Positions 1 to 11,512 of a DNA stretch of 64,000 bases are shown here, piece by piece. The position numbers and the translations under genes were made by a program. Below the pieces are notes generated by a model. The model was not told the origin of the DNA. It searched no databases and was given only the letters and a program-made list of their open reading frames with translations. Source of the DNA: Rhynchospora pubera (Eukaryota > Streptophyta > Magnoliopsida > Poales > Cyperaceae); the NCBI GenBank assembly GCA_028095005.1, contig CM051461.1, positions 57,889,840-57,953,839 of the forward strand, read 5' to 3'. Within the stretch, counting starts at the first letter, position 1. Each line of letters begins with the position of its first letter.

Positions 1-482
1 TATCAGTGGGAGAGACGCGAAACTATTGTTTTTGACATGGAACTGGAGCTGAGATGAATTTTGTCATACCAAATCCAAGAGGGCATCTCATGAAACTTGA
101 CTTCTTTGTTGAAGCCATCGGGGATCTGCTTGGGGTAATAAAATTCGGTGGTGGTATGTGGTCGCACGGTAAATTCATGGTGTACCGACTAGAGCACACT
201 GATGACTTTGGGGAGTGCAGATGGATTGAATTGAATGGGATTGGAGAAAGGGCTCTTTTCCTTAATATCGAAGGTCAAGGATTTTGTTTGAGCACCAGTA
301 ATCTGAAGGGATTTAGAGGGAATTGCATCTACTACCTCGATTTTTGTGAGAAAAGAAACAAAGATGATCGGTGTTTATATCGTTATCGTGTTCTTAGGTA
401 CAACATGGATGATGACACAACAGAGGAGCTGCAGAACAATGTTCACTCGAATGCCACATGGTTTGTCCCAAGTTTGAGCTAG
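1..482 (+). CDS. DUF295 (KIB-type) F-box protein, C-terminal part, possibly frameshifted
   Basis: The 142 residues read from 54 to the TAG at 480-482 match the C-terminal DUF295 beta-propeller region of plant F-box/SKIP23-like proteins. Recognisable blocks are FVEAIGDLLGVIKF, a WIELNGIGERALFLN block, and a GNCIYYLDF to YRVLRYNMDD block ending in WFVPSLS. In the family, DUF295 follows an N-terminal F-box that joins an SCF ubiquitin ligase; that part lies outside the window. The frame has a stop at 33-35. The upstream bases read more sensibly in frame 1 (ending IVFDM), so a one-base frameshift near 33-50 is likely, unless an exon boundary lies there. The Met at 54 is therefore probably not the real start. 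Family assignment is fairly sure; functional status is not. Confidence 0.7.
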
Positions 483-2404
483 ATCCAGACAAATTTTGTG
501 TCTGACTTAGTTTTTCATTTGAATTGCTTGGTGTGCAATAAATTTTAATATCTGGTATTTGCTTGTTTTAAGGTAGTAATTTATGATTTTCTTGTAGTTG
601 CAACTTTAATCCCAGGACGTGAATGTTAAGCATAATTGTTGACTATAATTGTCACTCATGAGTACTTCTGACCTAACTTATCTCTTCTGTCAAGCTTTAT
701 TGTTGAATGCAAGCATTGCTATATCATCTCCAATTGAAAACGGAACAAACAAAAATAAACCGACTCAACCAGGTACTCAGACTGATACAAAAGAGAGTGA
801 AACGTTTGGAAGTAGAAGGAAAGGTCGATACCGTATGTTTTATTTCTATATATGCATAGCTGAAATTAGCGGGAAGCTCAATCGACGCTGAAGGCATTTT
901 TGTCCCAAACATTTAAAAACGATCTTTGAGAATTAAAAAACATTTGAAATATGAAAATGGTATCTATATTCTATAGTAATGATGATTAGAGGGGGATATT
1001 TCTAATTTTGAAGATTAGAGGGGGGCTGGATATTTTCAATTAGCTATGATTTGATTAGCTATGATTTGAGGGTTATACCCTAACCCTCCTTTCTGGCAAT
1101 GAGAGACTACATGCTTTGGTAACATTGTTAGAATTACACTATTTGTTCTTTAACTATTCTATTGTTAGCAATATGGTATGTTAAGCATAAATTATTTATT
1201 GTTTACTCCAAAGTATTGAACATATAAATTTCATAATTGTTGTCAAAAGAACTCAATCATTTAATTAACGAGTTCAAAAGTTTTTTCTTTACGAATATGG
1301 TGACAAAAAAGTTCTGGCATATGCGAACAAAAGTGTTTTATTTATCACAGATAGTTGTGTTGAAAAGTTGCAAAATCATAGAATGTGTATGTGTGTTTGA
1401 AGTGTTATTTCTAAATTGTAAGGGAGAAAATGAATAATTATGAGATTTTCTGTAGCCGCTTATTGTAGGTGGGTTTTAAATAATTATGGGATCATCTATT
1501 GTGAATTATTGTTAATGTTTTAAGTTGTTTATGGGAACTTCTATGGCTGCATTTTTTTTAAGTGCCAAACAGAAACATTTGTATTTTTGTACAAAATTAT
1601 ATATATTGCGTCAACGGAATTTTCTTAATGGGTATATTGTACCTAAATGGTGTCTCAAGAGACAAGTTCACTATATCGTTTTTTTTCCCCCTCCAAATCT
1701 GTAAAATTTTTGCATTTCCCTGAAATTTATGTTTATTCCTCTCCTGCTTCATAATCAACAAAACAGGATGCCCTAAAGAAATAGAATGTCAGATCATGAA
1801 AAGATCTTCGATATTTAACATGGCTAATTTTAAAATTATTCAAAGAAACAATATCGACAAAAACAGATTGATCTATAGTTTCAGATTGTTGGTAATAAAT
1901 GCAAGGAGAAAACTTGAACATCCCTTTAAAGTAAATTATGTTTAGTTAAAAATAAAACATTTTTTTATTAGATATATAACATTTGATAGTTGCTTTAGAA
2001 ATATTGCAGTACAATCGTATTATCATTTTGCCTGGATGTTGATCTCACACACTAGAAGAAGCGCAAAAATGGTAAGGTTGGACTATAGGGTGCTTGGCTG
2101 GCTTATATTGCATTGTATTGAAGATTAATGTCACAATATATATTATTATTCGATGTTCCAAGGATATAATGGGCTGGCAATTAAAAAATTAAGTCAGGCA
2201 AATATGGTAAAGGAAAAGGAAAAAACAATGTGAAAATGCAAAATTCGGAATTACCAGAAAGAAGTGATGACAAATTTCAATATTATTCAGGTGCAGCACA
2301 TCAATTTAATGCACAACATTCAAAAGCAACACGTATACTTCCACCTATACAGAAGGACTAAGCTGGCATTTAATTAACGTTTGTATCCAACAATAGATTC
2401 CTCC
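483..2404. other. Intergenic, no gene seen
   Basis: AT-rich spacer between the DUF295 gene and the first EIN3-like gene. Short open frames here are low-complexity and match no family I recognise. Around 970-1075 there is a locally repeated AGATTAGAGGGGG-type motif, probably a transposon scrap. Confidence 0.6.
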
Positions 2405-2412
2405 TATTTAAG
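2405..2412 (+). promoter_or_regulatory. TATA box of EIN3-like gene A
   Basis: TATTTAAG sits about 1.07 kb before the ORF. It is followed by a purine-rich leader (about 2440-2568) and a good splice donor, CTGCAG|GTTTGA, at 2569. The acceptor is probably CCCAG at 3422-3426, giving a 5'UTR intron of about 0.86 kb. The same design is seen in gene B. Confidence 0.5.
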
Positions 2413-3477
2413 CACCCCCTCTTAGTTATTCCCTATAGAGCATCGAAAAAACCAAGTTTTTGTTGTGATACAAAGCAACAAGAGAAGGAACAATCAGAGC
2501 ATCTTTGCAAGTTCTGTGTAACTGCGGAAGTTCTGTGTATTCGATACACCAACAGTTTATCTCTGCAGGTTTGATTTCTGTCTCTTTTTAAAAGTTCCAT
2601 CGCGACGTCCATTGAATGTACGTAATGCCATATCGAGCATCTTGCATTTCTTCATAGAACTTAAGATTCTTGTTGTAGAATTAATTGTTTTCTTTTTGAA
2701 GAAATTGTGCAAGCAAATTGTGTCAGGTTGAAATGAACAAAAAATTTTTTGAAACCTTGACAGCAGCTGTCAAGAGGAAATGAACAAAAAGTTGCAACTT
2801 AGTAGTTATCAATCATTCATGGCACCTTGAAACAGTATAAGTAACCTTGCAAATTATAAGCTTGTAGTTTACCAGAAGCATTGACATCGTGATTCAGGCG
2901 TAAAAAAGTATAGGAAGTGCTGAAGATAAGCCTACAAAATAAAATGTAAAAATTGGTTGTAAGATTATATTTAGCAAATAATAGGCGTTCAATCAAATAA
3001 TGGTTACGTACTTACATTGAAGGGCTACTACAAGCGAGATTTTTTTTAAGTTGTCTTTTGACTGGGAATAAATACTAATTAAACTTTAGAACCAAGATGT
3101 AATTTCTCTTAGCTGCTGTGACACTAGAAATTAAGTATTTGTAGTAAAGAACCATTTTAGTCGATCTGGCAAAATTTTCTTATGTTTTATATTGAAGTTT
3201 TTCTAATCCTTACAACCAAAATTTTTTTTTAAAACCATGGAGAGGATATTTAGGAATGAACATTACAGAGTATCTGATTTTTCTGAGTTACTAAGTGCTC
3301 TTGAACTTCTTGGTAAACCTGCATAATGTCAGTTATATGCCAATGCAAGTTGATGCTTTTTTTTTTCTCTAATTATCCATAAAAAAAATACGAGAAATGT
3401 TTCCAAAGACATAGCTGATATCCCAGTATCATCTAATCAATCCAATGTGGATTTGACTAATACAGAAACAAGAAAAG

Positions 3478-4935
3478 ATGAGCACAACGAACACCACACG
3501 AGACAATCTGCATACACCACCTGTGCATGCTGGCAACCAATCAGAGGCCCGCAATTCTACATCAATGCATCTGATTGGACAAGCACAAGAGCTTCAAATG
3601 ACCATAAATCAGTCAGATGCTGGGACTTCAAACTCAAAGCAGGTGACATCAGGAAAGCATCAAAACGAGGATAATAACTCAAAATCACCCTTGTCATCCT
3701 CACCTGAAAAAGATCTTAATCGCGAGGAATTGCTAATTAAAATTAATCAATACAATTCATGGATTCGAGAGTACGCAGGTCTTAGAACAGACAAAGACAA
3801 AGGGAAACAGAAGGTTTGCATCAACAGCAGTCTAAAATCAAACCAAAAAAAGGTTTCCCGTTTGCACCAAAGGATTTTGGAGCGCATGCTGATGATAATG
3901 GAACGATGTAATGCAAAAGGCTTTGTGTATGGCATGGTAACAGAAAATAGTAAGGCTGTGATAGGGGCCTCTGACAGTCTCCGTGCATGGTGGAAGAGAC
4001 AAATCATGTTTGACAAAGTTGGTCCAGCCCAGACTGACCTATACTACAAAGAGAATTCGCTTTCTACAAATGCATCCCAGGATAATGAGGCGAAATCAAC
4101 AATCGAGCTATTGATGGAGCTCTCTGACACAACGTTAGGATCACTATTGTCATGGCTAATGCAAAATTGTGATCCTCCACAGAAGAAATTTCCATTTGGA
4201 AAGGGTATGCAACCACCATGGTGGCCCACTGCAACTGAAGGTTGGTGGGAGCAAACGGGCATCTCAAGGGACAAGGGGCCACCACCTTATAGAAAGCCTC
4301 ATGACCTTAGAAAGAAATGGAAGGTGGCGGTGCTAATAGGGATAATAAAACAGATGTCTCCCTACTTTTCGACGCCCTTCAGTCTTGTGCAGCAATCAAA
4401 TCACTTGAACCTACGCATGAATGCCAAAGAAAGAAAGTTTTGGACTTTGGCTTTGGTAGCTGAGGCGAAACTTTATTGCAAGGAGCATCCTCACATGCCC
4501 CTAGATGAGCCCATTGCATTCTTGCATGCATATGGTGGAAGTGCTTCTCGTAACGTTCGTAAACGAAACATTACTATTTCTGCTAATGAGGCTACTCGCT
4601 TCGATAATCCTGTTGGATTTACCCAAAGGCCTCCATTTGCACCACCACCCAGCAGCGCCACTTCAGCATGGCCGATCACAACACCACCAATGGGTCAACT
4701 GCAACAAGGTGTTCAGAATCTTCAGATTGCTCCAGCGTACTTACCTTGGGCTTCTTCTTACAACTCTATACTTCCCGCAAATCTACCAGTGGAAGTGCAA
4801 CAAAATTATACAGTAGTCGGGGCTTTTGGAGCATCCAACAGTGAACGCCATGATCATCAATCTCCAGCAATCCAACATCTGCCATTTGGTTCTCACTCAG
4901 GTGGGGCTTCCACTAGCGGAACCCCAGATTCATAA
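3478..4935 (+). CDS. EIN3/EIL family transcription factor, divergent copy A
   Basis: A 485-residue intronless ORF with the EIN3 DNA-binding domain at about residues 132-345. Landmarks in order are GFVYGMV (148-154), SDSLRAWW (165-172), LSDTTLGSLLSWLMQNCDPP (215-234), PPWWP (246-250), WWEQTG (256-261), PPPYRKPHDLRKKWKVAVL (268-286), and MNAKERKFW. In the family these nuclear proteins bind ethylene-response promoters below EIN2 and are turned over by EBF1/2. The canonical EIN3 N-terminal basic stretch (MWRDRMRLKR-like) is absent; residues 82-100 hold only a weak equivalent. At 485 residues it is shorter than EIN3 (about 628), and it lacks the zinc-finger-like segment of copy B. TGA at 3454 closes the frame upstream. 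An overlapping frame runs through 3420-3520, so the exact N-terminus depends on the 5'UTR intron. Tandem with gene B on the same strand. Confidence 0.85.
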   Translation: MSTTNTTRDNLHTPPVHAGNQSEARNSTSMHLIGQAQELQMTINQSDAGTSNSKQVTSGKHQNEDNNSKSPLSSSPEKDLNREELLIKINQYNSWIREYAGLRTDKDKGKQKVCINSSLKSNQKKVSRLHQRILERMLMIMERCNAKGFVYGMVTENSKAVIGASDSLRAWWKRQIMFDKVGPAQTDLYYKENSLSTNASQDNEAKSTIELLMELSDTTLGSLLSWLMQNCDPPQKKFPFGKGMQPPWWPTATEGWWEQTGISRDKGPPPYRKPHDLRKKWKVAVLIGIIKQMSPYFSTPFSLVQQSNHLNLRMNAKERKFWTLALVAEAKLYCKEHPHMPLDEPIAFLHAYGGSASRNVRKRNITISANEATRFDNPVGFTQRPPFAPPPSSATSAWPITTPPMGQLQQGVQNLQIAPAYLPWASSYNSILPANLPVEVQQNYTVVGAFGASNSERHDHQSPAIQHLPFGSHSGGASTSGTPDS

Positions 4936-7900
4936 AACCATATCCATATGCATGGTGCCAATTAGCTCATTAGTCACTGCATTCTAATATCGGTGGTTCT
5001 ATTATGTCTATTTCGTTTCCTTTCTTTATATTCTTGTGTTATTATTATTGTTGTTGCAATTAATGATTAAATTATATTTCTAAGAGTACTATTGAATTAG
5101 TTTGAAATGCTTCTAGAAGATTGAAAATAGTTCTGAAACCAGCTTATCATTGTGTGAAATCTCTTGTATATGCAGAAACATATTTCTGTTTTGTCATCTT
5201 ATGCTCGAGTGATCCTTGTATAATATATGTTTCTGTCTTGAATACAAATCCACACGCAAAGAATAAATTGCCTCCTAGAGGGGCACTGCCTTACAATACA
5301 TTTTTTTTTATTTTTATCTATCGATTTATTGTACCAACAAACTGAGCTCTAATTAACGCTTCAATAATGCTGGCCAGTTAGGTCAAAATCATTGCAGGGA
5401 ATATTTTTAAATTACAAGTTTTATAAATATAGGAGAATGCTTGTTACAGAAAACATTTTGAGATCCAAAACTGTGATATCTTTCCATTACAGTCATAATA
5501 TTAATTAAATTGTAAAAGTTGATATTCCACTTGCTCTGTCTCCTGGCATGCCTTTTAGCCCCATATTTATTGCCATAAAGGAAGATTTGCCGCCGCAACT
5601 TATTTACCAATTTATTTCTTTAGATTATAGTAAATGAAAGAATTAAAATTCTAAAAATCAGTATTATTCAGTGTACGTATACAATACATACAAATGTTAA
5701 CTAATTCTAGAATTTCCTATTTTTTTTTTTTGGAATATTGTTGACATTTCCTCCTTTTCCCTCTGTATGCTCCCCTTTAATAATAAATTCCTAGCTACTG
5801 GTAAGAACCTCAGACACTAACTATTTACATCATTATTTGTTTGAAGTTTGCAACAAAAAAATTTATCAAGACTTGGCACAGCAGACAGCAATTTATCTTT
5901 AATTAATTCTCTGCGCAATTTCAAATCACATTTAGAATCATTTACCCAAAGAAATATAAACCAAATCATGTACATAACGATATAACTTATCATATGTCAT
6001 TTTCTTACAGAACTCACATTGCTGTAACTAATATGTACTGAGTGTGTCGTAAATTGTGAAGTACCAGACTGCAACACCTCAGGTTCATCATCTAACAGAC
6101 CAGGACCTGAACCTTGAATAATGAGAAATTTAAACAAGAGTAAAAAATATATAAAGGTTGACTGAAAGGAGAGGAGGGGCTGACTAAAATGAGAGGAAGA
6201 TCAGAGCAGATACAATTACACGTAAATGTCTGTTATTGCATGTTAGTGTACCGTATATGATAGCTCTCATGGCCTTTCTGAGGAAGTATTGGAAAGATTG
6301 CAGAGTAACCCTGTTTCTTGGTTTGCCATAAGAAATTGAAGATAGGGAAACCAAGCACACAATTGTTGAGGCCAGGTGGAATTAGCAGAGAGATGTGTTG
6401 AGAGAAAATAAGTTAGCATCAAAACAAAAAACAAAAAAAAAATTGTAAGAAAACTTACCTTTGGTACCTTTATCAAATGGTACACTGGATAGATAATGGA
6501 TACTTGTGTTCCAACAGCACAATAAATATATACCAAATACTCATTAATTAATAATACAAAAATTACCTGTGATCATAACAAATTGCTTTCCAATAGCCCC
6601 TGTCCATAACAGGTCATCTCGGACAAATGATCAAGCACTTCATATGTGGAACAGCACTTCAGATGTAGGGAATAGGGATCTGTCTTGTTCAGAACTTATT
6701 TGTGAAGAAAATTAGGGGGCCTAATGACATTACTATATCCACAGCTATTTAGTCAATTTCTGGAGAACAAAAAAAATGGAATAAGTGGCTTTACTCAAAT
6801 TGTCAATTATAACTTTTTTATCATGGTCCACTTAAACTCATTTAGTCAATTAAATTACTTTCGTTCCTCCTCCTGTCAATATATTATGCAGTTTCTTTGT
6901 GTTGCTACTGAGCACTTACAAATTTGTTGATGCAGATACACTTTTTTAATCGAAATTTATTGTTGTGAAAAAAATGAAAAGATCAGGTTTGGTTTAATTT
7001 TATCTTTGTCAATATCTTTGATGTAAGTAGAAATTGGAAATGACAACTGATGAAAGGTTTCATTTTATCTTTTTGAAGTTATGTTTACATATGAATTGAC
7101 AGAGAGTGCATTTAATTGATGACAGGAGTTGTAGTATAGATGTGCAATTAATCTGTGAGTTGAACTGAGTCAGGTTTGGTAATTCAAGTTGATTTTTGAC
7201 CGAGTTCACTGGTTGGTGCAGTTGCCTAGTTCAGACTCTCCAGCACTAGGAAAAGTAGCAATTCAAAAGAGGGGGAAAAAACATAACAATCTGTGATCGG
7301 AAAACTCATTTTGTTGACTGACATTGAACTTGTACAAGAAAAAAACCTTTCAATTCTCCTATGGCATAGTTGTTTTGTAGGAAGGCTGTGTAAGCCAATA
7401 CAGGGTATCAGGTAATAGGTATGTGTATCATTTGTGTAGTCCGAATGCATTTTTGTGGTGACATGTTCCATTGTAGTTATAAGAATTTGCTTCATTTTGC
7501 ACTTACCATAAGTTGAAATGCACAAATGCATTTTGAAATTGACTTTGTACTTTTCGAAAATGTATAATTTTGTAACTAAATATGGTACAACATACAATTA
7601 CATTGAAAAATAAATAGACACGTGACTATTAAAATCAAATTCAGACAATACCATCATAGATTATTCTTAACATTCAATATGTTTAAACATGGACTATTAA
7701 ACATTGTTGGAACAGAGTAGCAATTGGTCTCTGTGGAGTATTCAACCAGAGAATTCATTTTCCTGAACTAAGAACATAAGAATCAAAATTGAGTCTAGGT
7801 ACATGAAGGATTCAACAAAACAATCATTTGAACTTCAACTTCTTTTTTGTCTATGCCTAAAATAGAAAGTTCATCCCATGAGATGCTTTGGAGTCCTGGA

Positions 7901-8193
7901 TAAAGAACATAATTAATTAGCTCATAAATATTAACAGGTATTATTTCATGGAGTACATTTATGTTATGACAAATAATAATTATTATATGGTGTTAGTCTA
8001 CACTCAGCAGTTGTAGATGTGTTCATTGAAACGTTATTTGATAAGGATAGCAAGAATGGAAATCTTTATGAGATTTTAATTTTAAAATTAAAAAAACAAA
8101 AAAGATGTGCTGGGTAAAAACAAATGTTATTATGTATATAATAAGCAGTAAAATGATATGTTGAACCACTGCTTAGGTTATAGAGCTCATTAC
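4936..8193. other. Intergenic between the EIN3-like genes, no gene seen
   Basis: The 3' flank of gene A and the promoter region of gene B. Open frames on both strands (for example 6267-6536 and 7226-7597, minus) are low-complexity or hydrophobic noise. I see no transposon with clear ends. Confidence 0.55.
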
Positions 8194-8200
8194 TATAAAA
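8194..8200 (+). promoter_or_regulatory. TATA box of EIN3-like gene B
   Basis: TATAAAA is followed by a leader of roughly 80 bases and a donor at 8307 (CTAAG|GTTAG). The acceptor TTCTTTCAG ends at 9219, three bases before the ATG at 9222. This defines a 913-bp 5'UTR intron. A run of 17 G lies inside that intron at about 8417-8433. Confidence 0.6.
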
Positions 8201-9221
8201 AGCCCCTATTAGCTAGGTTATAAACAACAGTTCGCGCGCTTGTTCAACGGTCTTCAACGACTTAACGGCTCCCCTGCCACTGTGTTTTTCACTTATGCAA
8301 ACTAAGGTTAGATATTTTCCTATCATTTGATCACTGGATTTTGATTTATTCTTCTATTTTGTTAGTTTTATCTATAGTTTTACAATTATTTTGCCATTTT
8401 ATTTACATGGTCAATAGGGGGGGGGGGGGGGGAGTTGGAGAGGTAGATTTGCTAACTCCTGAGTTTTAGACTACCTTCAAAATCAAAGTTTCATCCTTCG
8501 AAATAAAAAAGATAAGTAGAAAGTTCCAAATTTGATAATAACCCCTTTGTGGCTTTGTTCATTTCTTTGGGAAACCATATAAGAAAATGATTTGGGAACA
8601 AGAGGCAGAGGATGGTAGAGACAGAGGTAGGCTGTCCTGAATGAACCAAAATTTTGTATTTAATTCTGATAGTAGAAGACCCCATAGGCTCCCTCAAAAA
8701 TAAAATACACTCAGTGCAAGTACTATCCTGTCCCACAATTCCAGTTCTGTGACTCTGCCCTGTTTGCAATATTATATATTCTTGTTTATACCAATTAGCA
8801 AAGGTTATTGATAACCATGACAACCAACATTATATATCAGAATTAAAAAAATAAAATAAAATTATGATTTAGATGGAGTAATGTATTATGATTGGCTGAA
8901 ATCTAAAAGAAGCAAATTTAGTAATCCATTATGCAACATGTGAATTTAATTGATTTACTTTTCTGGGGTAGTACATTCTAATATATTTGGTGCTAAGTCT
9001 ACTTAAATATTACAGGGCACAATTTTTTTTTTCAGAAAAAATTTGACCTAGGTAAGTATGGCTATGAAATAAAATTGATGAAAATGTATACCCTTTAATT
9101 CTTCAGCACTTGTGTTGAACTGATTGATGTTTAATTTTGAACAAAATATTAAGAGAAACTTATTCAACTATTGGAGAACTGTAATCTAATAAATACAGAT
9201 ATATTATATTTTCTTTCAGCG

Positions 9222-11264
9222 ATGGACAAGGGTAAGGGGATTCTTTTGCCAGAAGAGAGCTTGAACAACCAGATAGATGCACCAGCTACCAACAATGAGG
9301 CAATTTCATCCATGGCTGGGCCTTCTAGAATCCAGCCAGAGACAGACTCTTCAGAGACGGCAAATCCTAATTCCGACATCAGTGACAGTACTGATTCTAG
9401 CTCTGAGCAATCTTCACCTGGTGAAGGACCAATAGTGAAGGAAATGCGTAGAAGGCTCGCATTTTACCAGGAGATGCTTAACAAATTTCCTGGACAGCAA
9501 ATTGAAGAAAGATCTGAAAGAAAGGGCAAAAGAAAAGCTAAAGACCCGAGTTCTGAAATCATGCCTCTTGAAATGGAGCTTCAGCGGTGTCATAATATCA
9601 TTGAAAGATGCTTCAAAAAGGGTGTGGATGAGGCAAATTTGCAGGGTTATGCATACGGGATAGTTCTTGAGGATGGCAAGGTCCTATCAGGCAATTCAGA
9701 TAGCTTGCACAAATGGTGGGACGAAGATGTTATTTTTGACCAAACTGGTCCAGCCGCTGCCGACCAGTTTTATGCAGAAAACCAGCCAAATTTGAACCCC
9801 AATAATGATGATGACCCACCAAAGCGAACTTTTGATTATCTCATGCAGCTCTCTGATGCCACTCTGGCTTCTGTCCAGTCGGCAATCATGCAAGCCTGCA
9901 AACCCTCTCAGCGTAAGTTCCCCTTCCGAAACAAGGTGCAACCACCTTGGTGGCCAACAGGAGATGAACCCTGGTGGGAGCAAACTGGAATTGACAGAGA
10001 AGAAGGTAAGCCACCCTACAAAAAGCCACATGATCTGAGAAAGAAGTGGAAAGCGGTTGTGGTTTTAGCTATAATGAAGTCACTTGCTCCAAGTTTTCGA
10101 ACTTTGACACAAAAGGTGAGGAGAAATAAAAACCTTCAGAACAGAATGACTGCAAGAGAGATGAACTCATGGCATTCCGCGCTCAAGGAGGAGATGAGAA
10201 TATATTCCCAAGAGCACCCTGACATGCCTTTATCCAATTTGCTGATACAACTTCAACCACGGAGGCAACAGCAACAACAATTACAACAGCAGCCACAACA
10301 AAACGCAGTGATTCCCATGGAGAATCAGCAAGGAGATCATACAATGCTCCCATGGCCAAACCAGCGCAGAAAGGTGCGCTTCACTTGTCAAAACCAGGGT
10401 TGTATTCATCATGATTATGACTTTGGCTTTCAGTCAGCAGCACTACGTGACCATCACCAAACCAATTGCAGATATCGAATCATGGCAAGCTCACCTGCAA
10501 CATCAGTTATGTTTGCATCAACGATTCCACCATCAGACACTGTCTCTCAAGTGACTGCTCCACCACCTTTCTCACCAATGCATCAACCGCAACAGATTGT
10601 TCAACCCTCCTTCCCACCAATGTTCCCTTCACAAAGCCCTCCATTGCTGCAAATGTATGGATCAACTTCACTGATGAACACACCACAGAATGCATGGCAG
10701 TTTAATTATGGTGTTCCCAACTATCCAGGAACACCAAGCGGTAGCCTAAATATGGGCCAACAGCAACCCACTTTTGATTGTGGTGGACTTTATAACATGG
10801 AAGGTAGTAACAGCAGTAATATCGGATCATATATGCAACTGCTAACTGAGGGCTACCCCGATACTTCACTGTTGTCACCACATGGTACAGGTTCTTCAAT
10901 GCATCAGGATCTTGTGGAGAATTACATGCTCGCAGGACAAGAAGGTTCATCCACTGGAGTATTTCTACAGCCTTGTTTCCAGCCATCTGAACCTACTGAG
11001 ATGCAGCTGTTTCCCAATATGCCAGCTGTAGAAACAACATTTGTTGGAACACAGACAAATGTCGCATTGCCCCAGTGGACTGAATCAGGGGGGACTGTAC
11101 AACTTGGGATTCCCTTTGGTTCAAGTGAACCTTATTTGGTCGAACAAAGCAATATCGTTCCCCAAGATTCACATGAGGCGCAAACCCCACCTCTATCAGT
11201 AGAGCAAAATCAATTTGATACTGGTAACAGTGAATTCAGTCCTGGCCCACCATTCTTCCCATAA
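9222..11264 (+). CDS. EIN3/EIL family transcription factor, divergent copy B
   Basis: Encodes 680 residues without coding introns. I chose the ATG at 9222 (MDKGKGILLPEE) because a strong splice acceptor ends at 9219; an in-frame ATG-like start at 9171 would lie inside the 5'UTR intron. The EIN3 DNA-binding domain spans about 115-335: GYAYGIV (142-148), SDSLHKWW (159-166), LSDATLASVQSAIMQACKP (210-228), PPWWPTGDEPWWEQTG (241-256), PPYKKPHDLRKKWK (264-277), and MTAREMNSW. A polyglutamine tract covers about 349-360. Residues 389-417 have a CQNQGC...H...H..C..R pattern like that of EIL3-type proteins. The rest is Gln/Pro/Ser/Met-rich, as expected of an activation region. Upstream of the domain, IVKEMRRRLAFYQEML replaces the canonical EIN3 basic region. 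In the family it would act in the nucleus in ethylene or sulfur-deficiency signalling; which is not clear. Confidence 0.9.
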   Translation: MDKGKGILLPEESLNNQIDAPATNNEAISSMAGPSRIQPETDSSETANPNSDISDSTDSSSEQSSPGEGPIVKEMRRRLAFYQEMLNKFPGQQIEERSERKGKRKAKDPSSEIMPLEMELQRCHNIIERCFKKGVDEANLQGYAYGIVLEDGKVLSGNSDSLHKWWDEDVIFDQTGPAAADQFYAENQPNLNPNNDDDPPKRTFDYLMQLSDATLASVQSAIMQACKPSQRKFPFRNKVQPPWWPTGDEPWWEQTGIDREEGKPPYKKPHDLRKKWKAVVVLAIMKSLAPSFRTLTQKVRRNKNLQNRMTAREMNSWHSALKEEMRIYSQEHPDMPLSNLLIQLQPRRQQQQQLQQQPQQNAVIPMENQQGDHTMLPWPNQRRKVRFTCQNQGCIHHDYDFGFQSAALRDHHQTNCRYRIMASSPATSVMFASTIPPSDTVSQVTAPPPFSPMHQPQQIVQPSFPPMFPSQSPPLLQMYGSTSLMNTPQNAWQFNYGVPNYPGTPSGSLNMGQQQPTFDCGGLYNMEGSNSSNIGSYMQLLTEGYPDTSLLSPHGTGSSMHQDLVENYMLAGQEGSSTGVFLQPCFQPSEPTEMQLFPNMPAVETTFVGTQTNVALPQWTESGGTVQLGIPFGSSEPYLVEQSNIVPQDSHEAQTPPLSVEQNQFDTGNSEFSPGPPFFP

Positions 11265-11268
11265 GAGG

Positions 11269-11371
11269 TAAGATATCATTTTTACTTCTCTTTATGTTCC
11301 ATTCAGCATCTTGGAAAATAAAATACTTACTTTTTACCATTTCATTCATTTTGACAATATTTTGTTTTCAG
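11269..11371 (+). other. Possible 3'UTR intron of EIN3-like gene B
   Basis: A consensus donor, AGAG|GTAAGA, follows the stop codon by four bases, and TTTGTTTTCAG ends at about 11371. Spliced, it would be a short 3'UTR intron. This rests on splice motifs only. Confidence 0.35.
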
Positions 11372-11419
11372 ATTCATCAATCCAACAATAATAAGTCTAG
11401 CAAAATAGTGTATAAGTTT

Positions 11420-11512
11420 TTTTTTTTTTTTTGAAACAAAAATGAGACTCTCAGGCCTCATCTTTCATTAAGTAAAAAAAAGTTTTTAGCGAGAAGCTAA
11501 CGTTACAAAGTT
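11420..11512 (-). mobile_element. Truncated LINE 3' end in the EIN3-like gene B downstream region
   Basis: A T-run (a poly-A tail on the minus strand) begins the insert. It is flanked by the 20-bp direct repeats GCAAAATAGTGTATAAGTTT (11400-11419) and a copy with one change (11513-11532). A long target duplication plus a poly-A tail indicates LINE-type retroposition. The body is under 100 bases, so only the 3' end was copied. Confidence 0.65.

Noticed and set aside
6267..6536. Minus-strand 89-residue ORF, with a plus-strand LSEEVLERLQSNP stretch resembling an F-box start
   Set aside because: Too short and followed by a stop; no F-box hydrophobic pattern or DUF295/kelch partner nearby.
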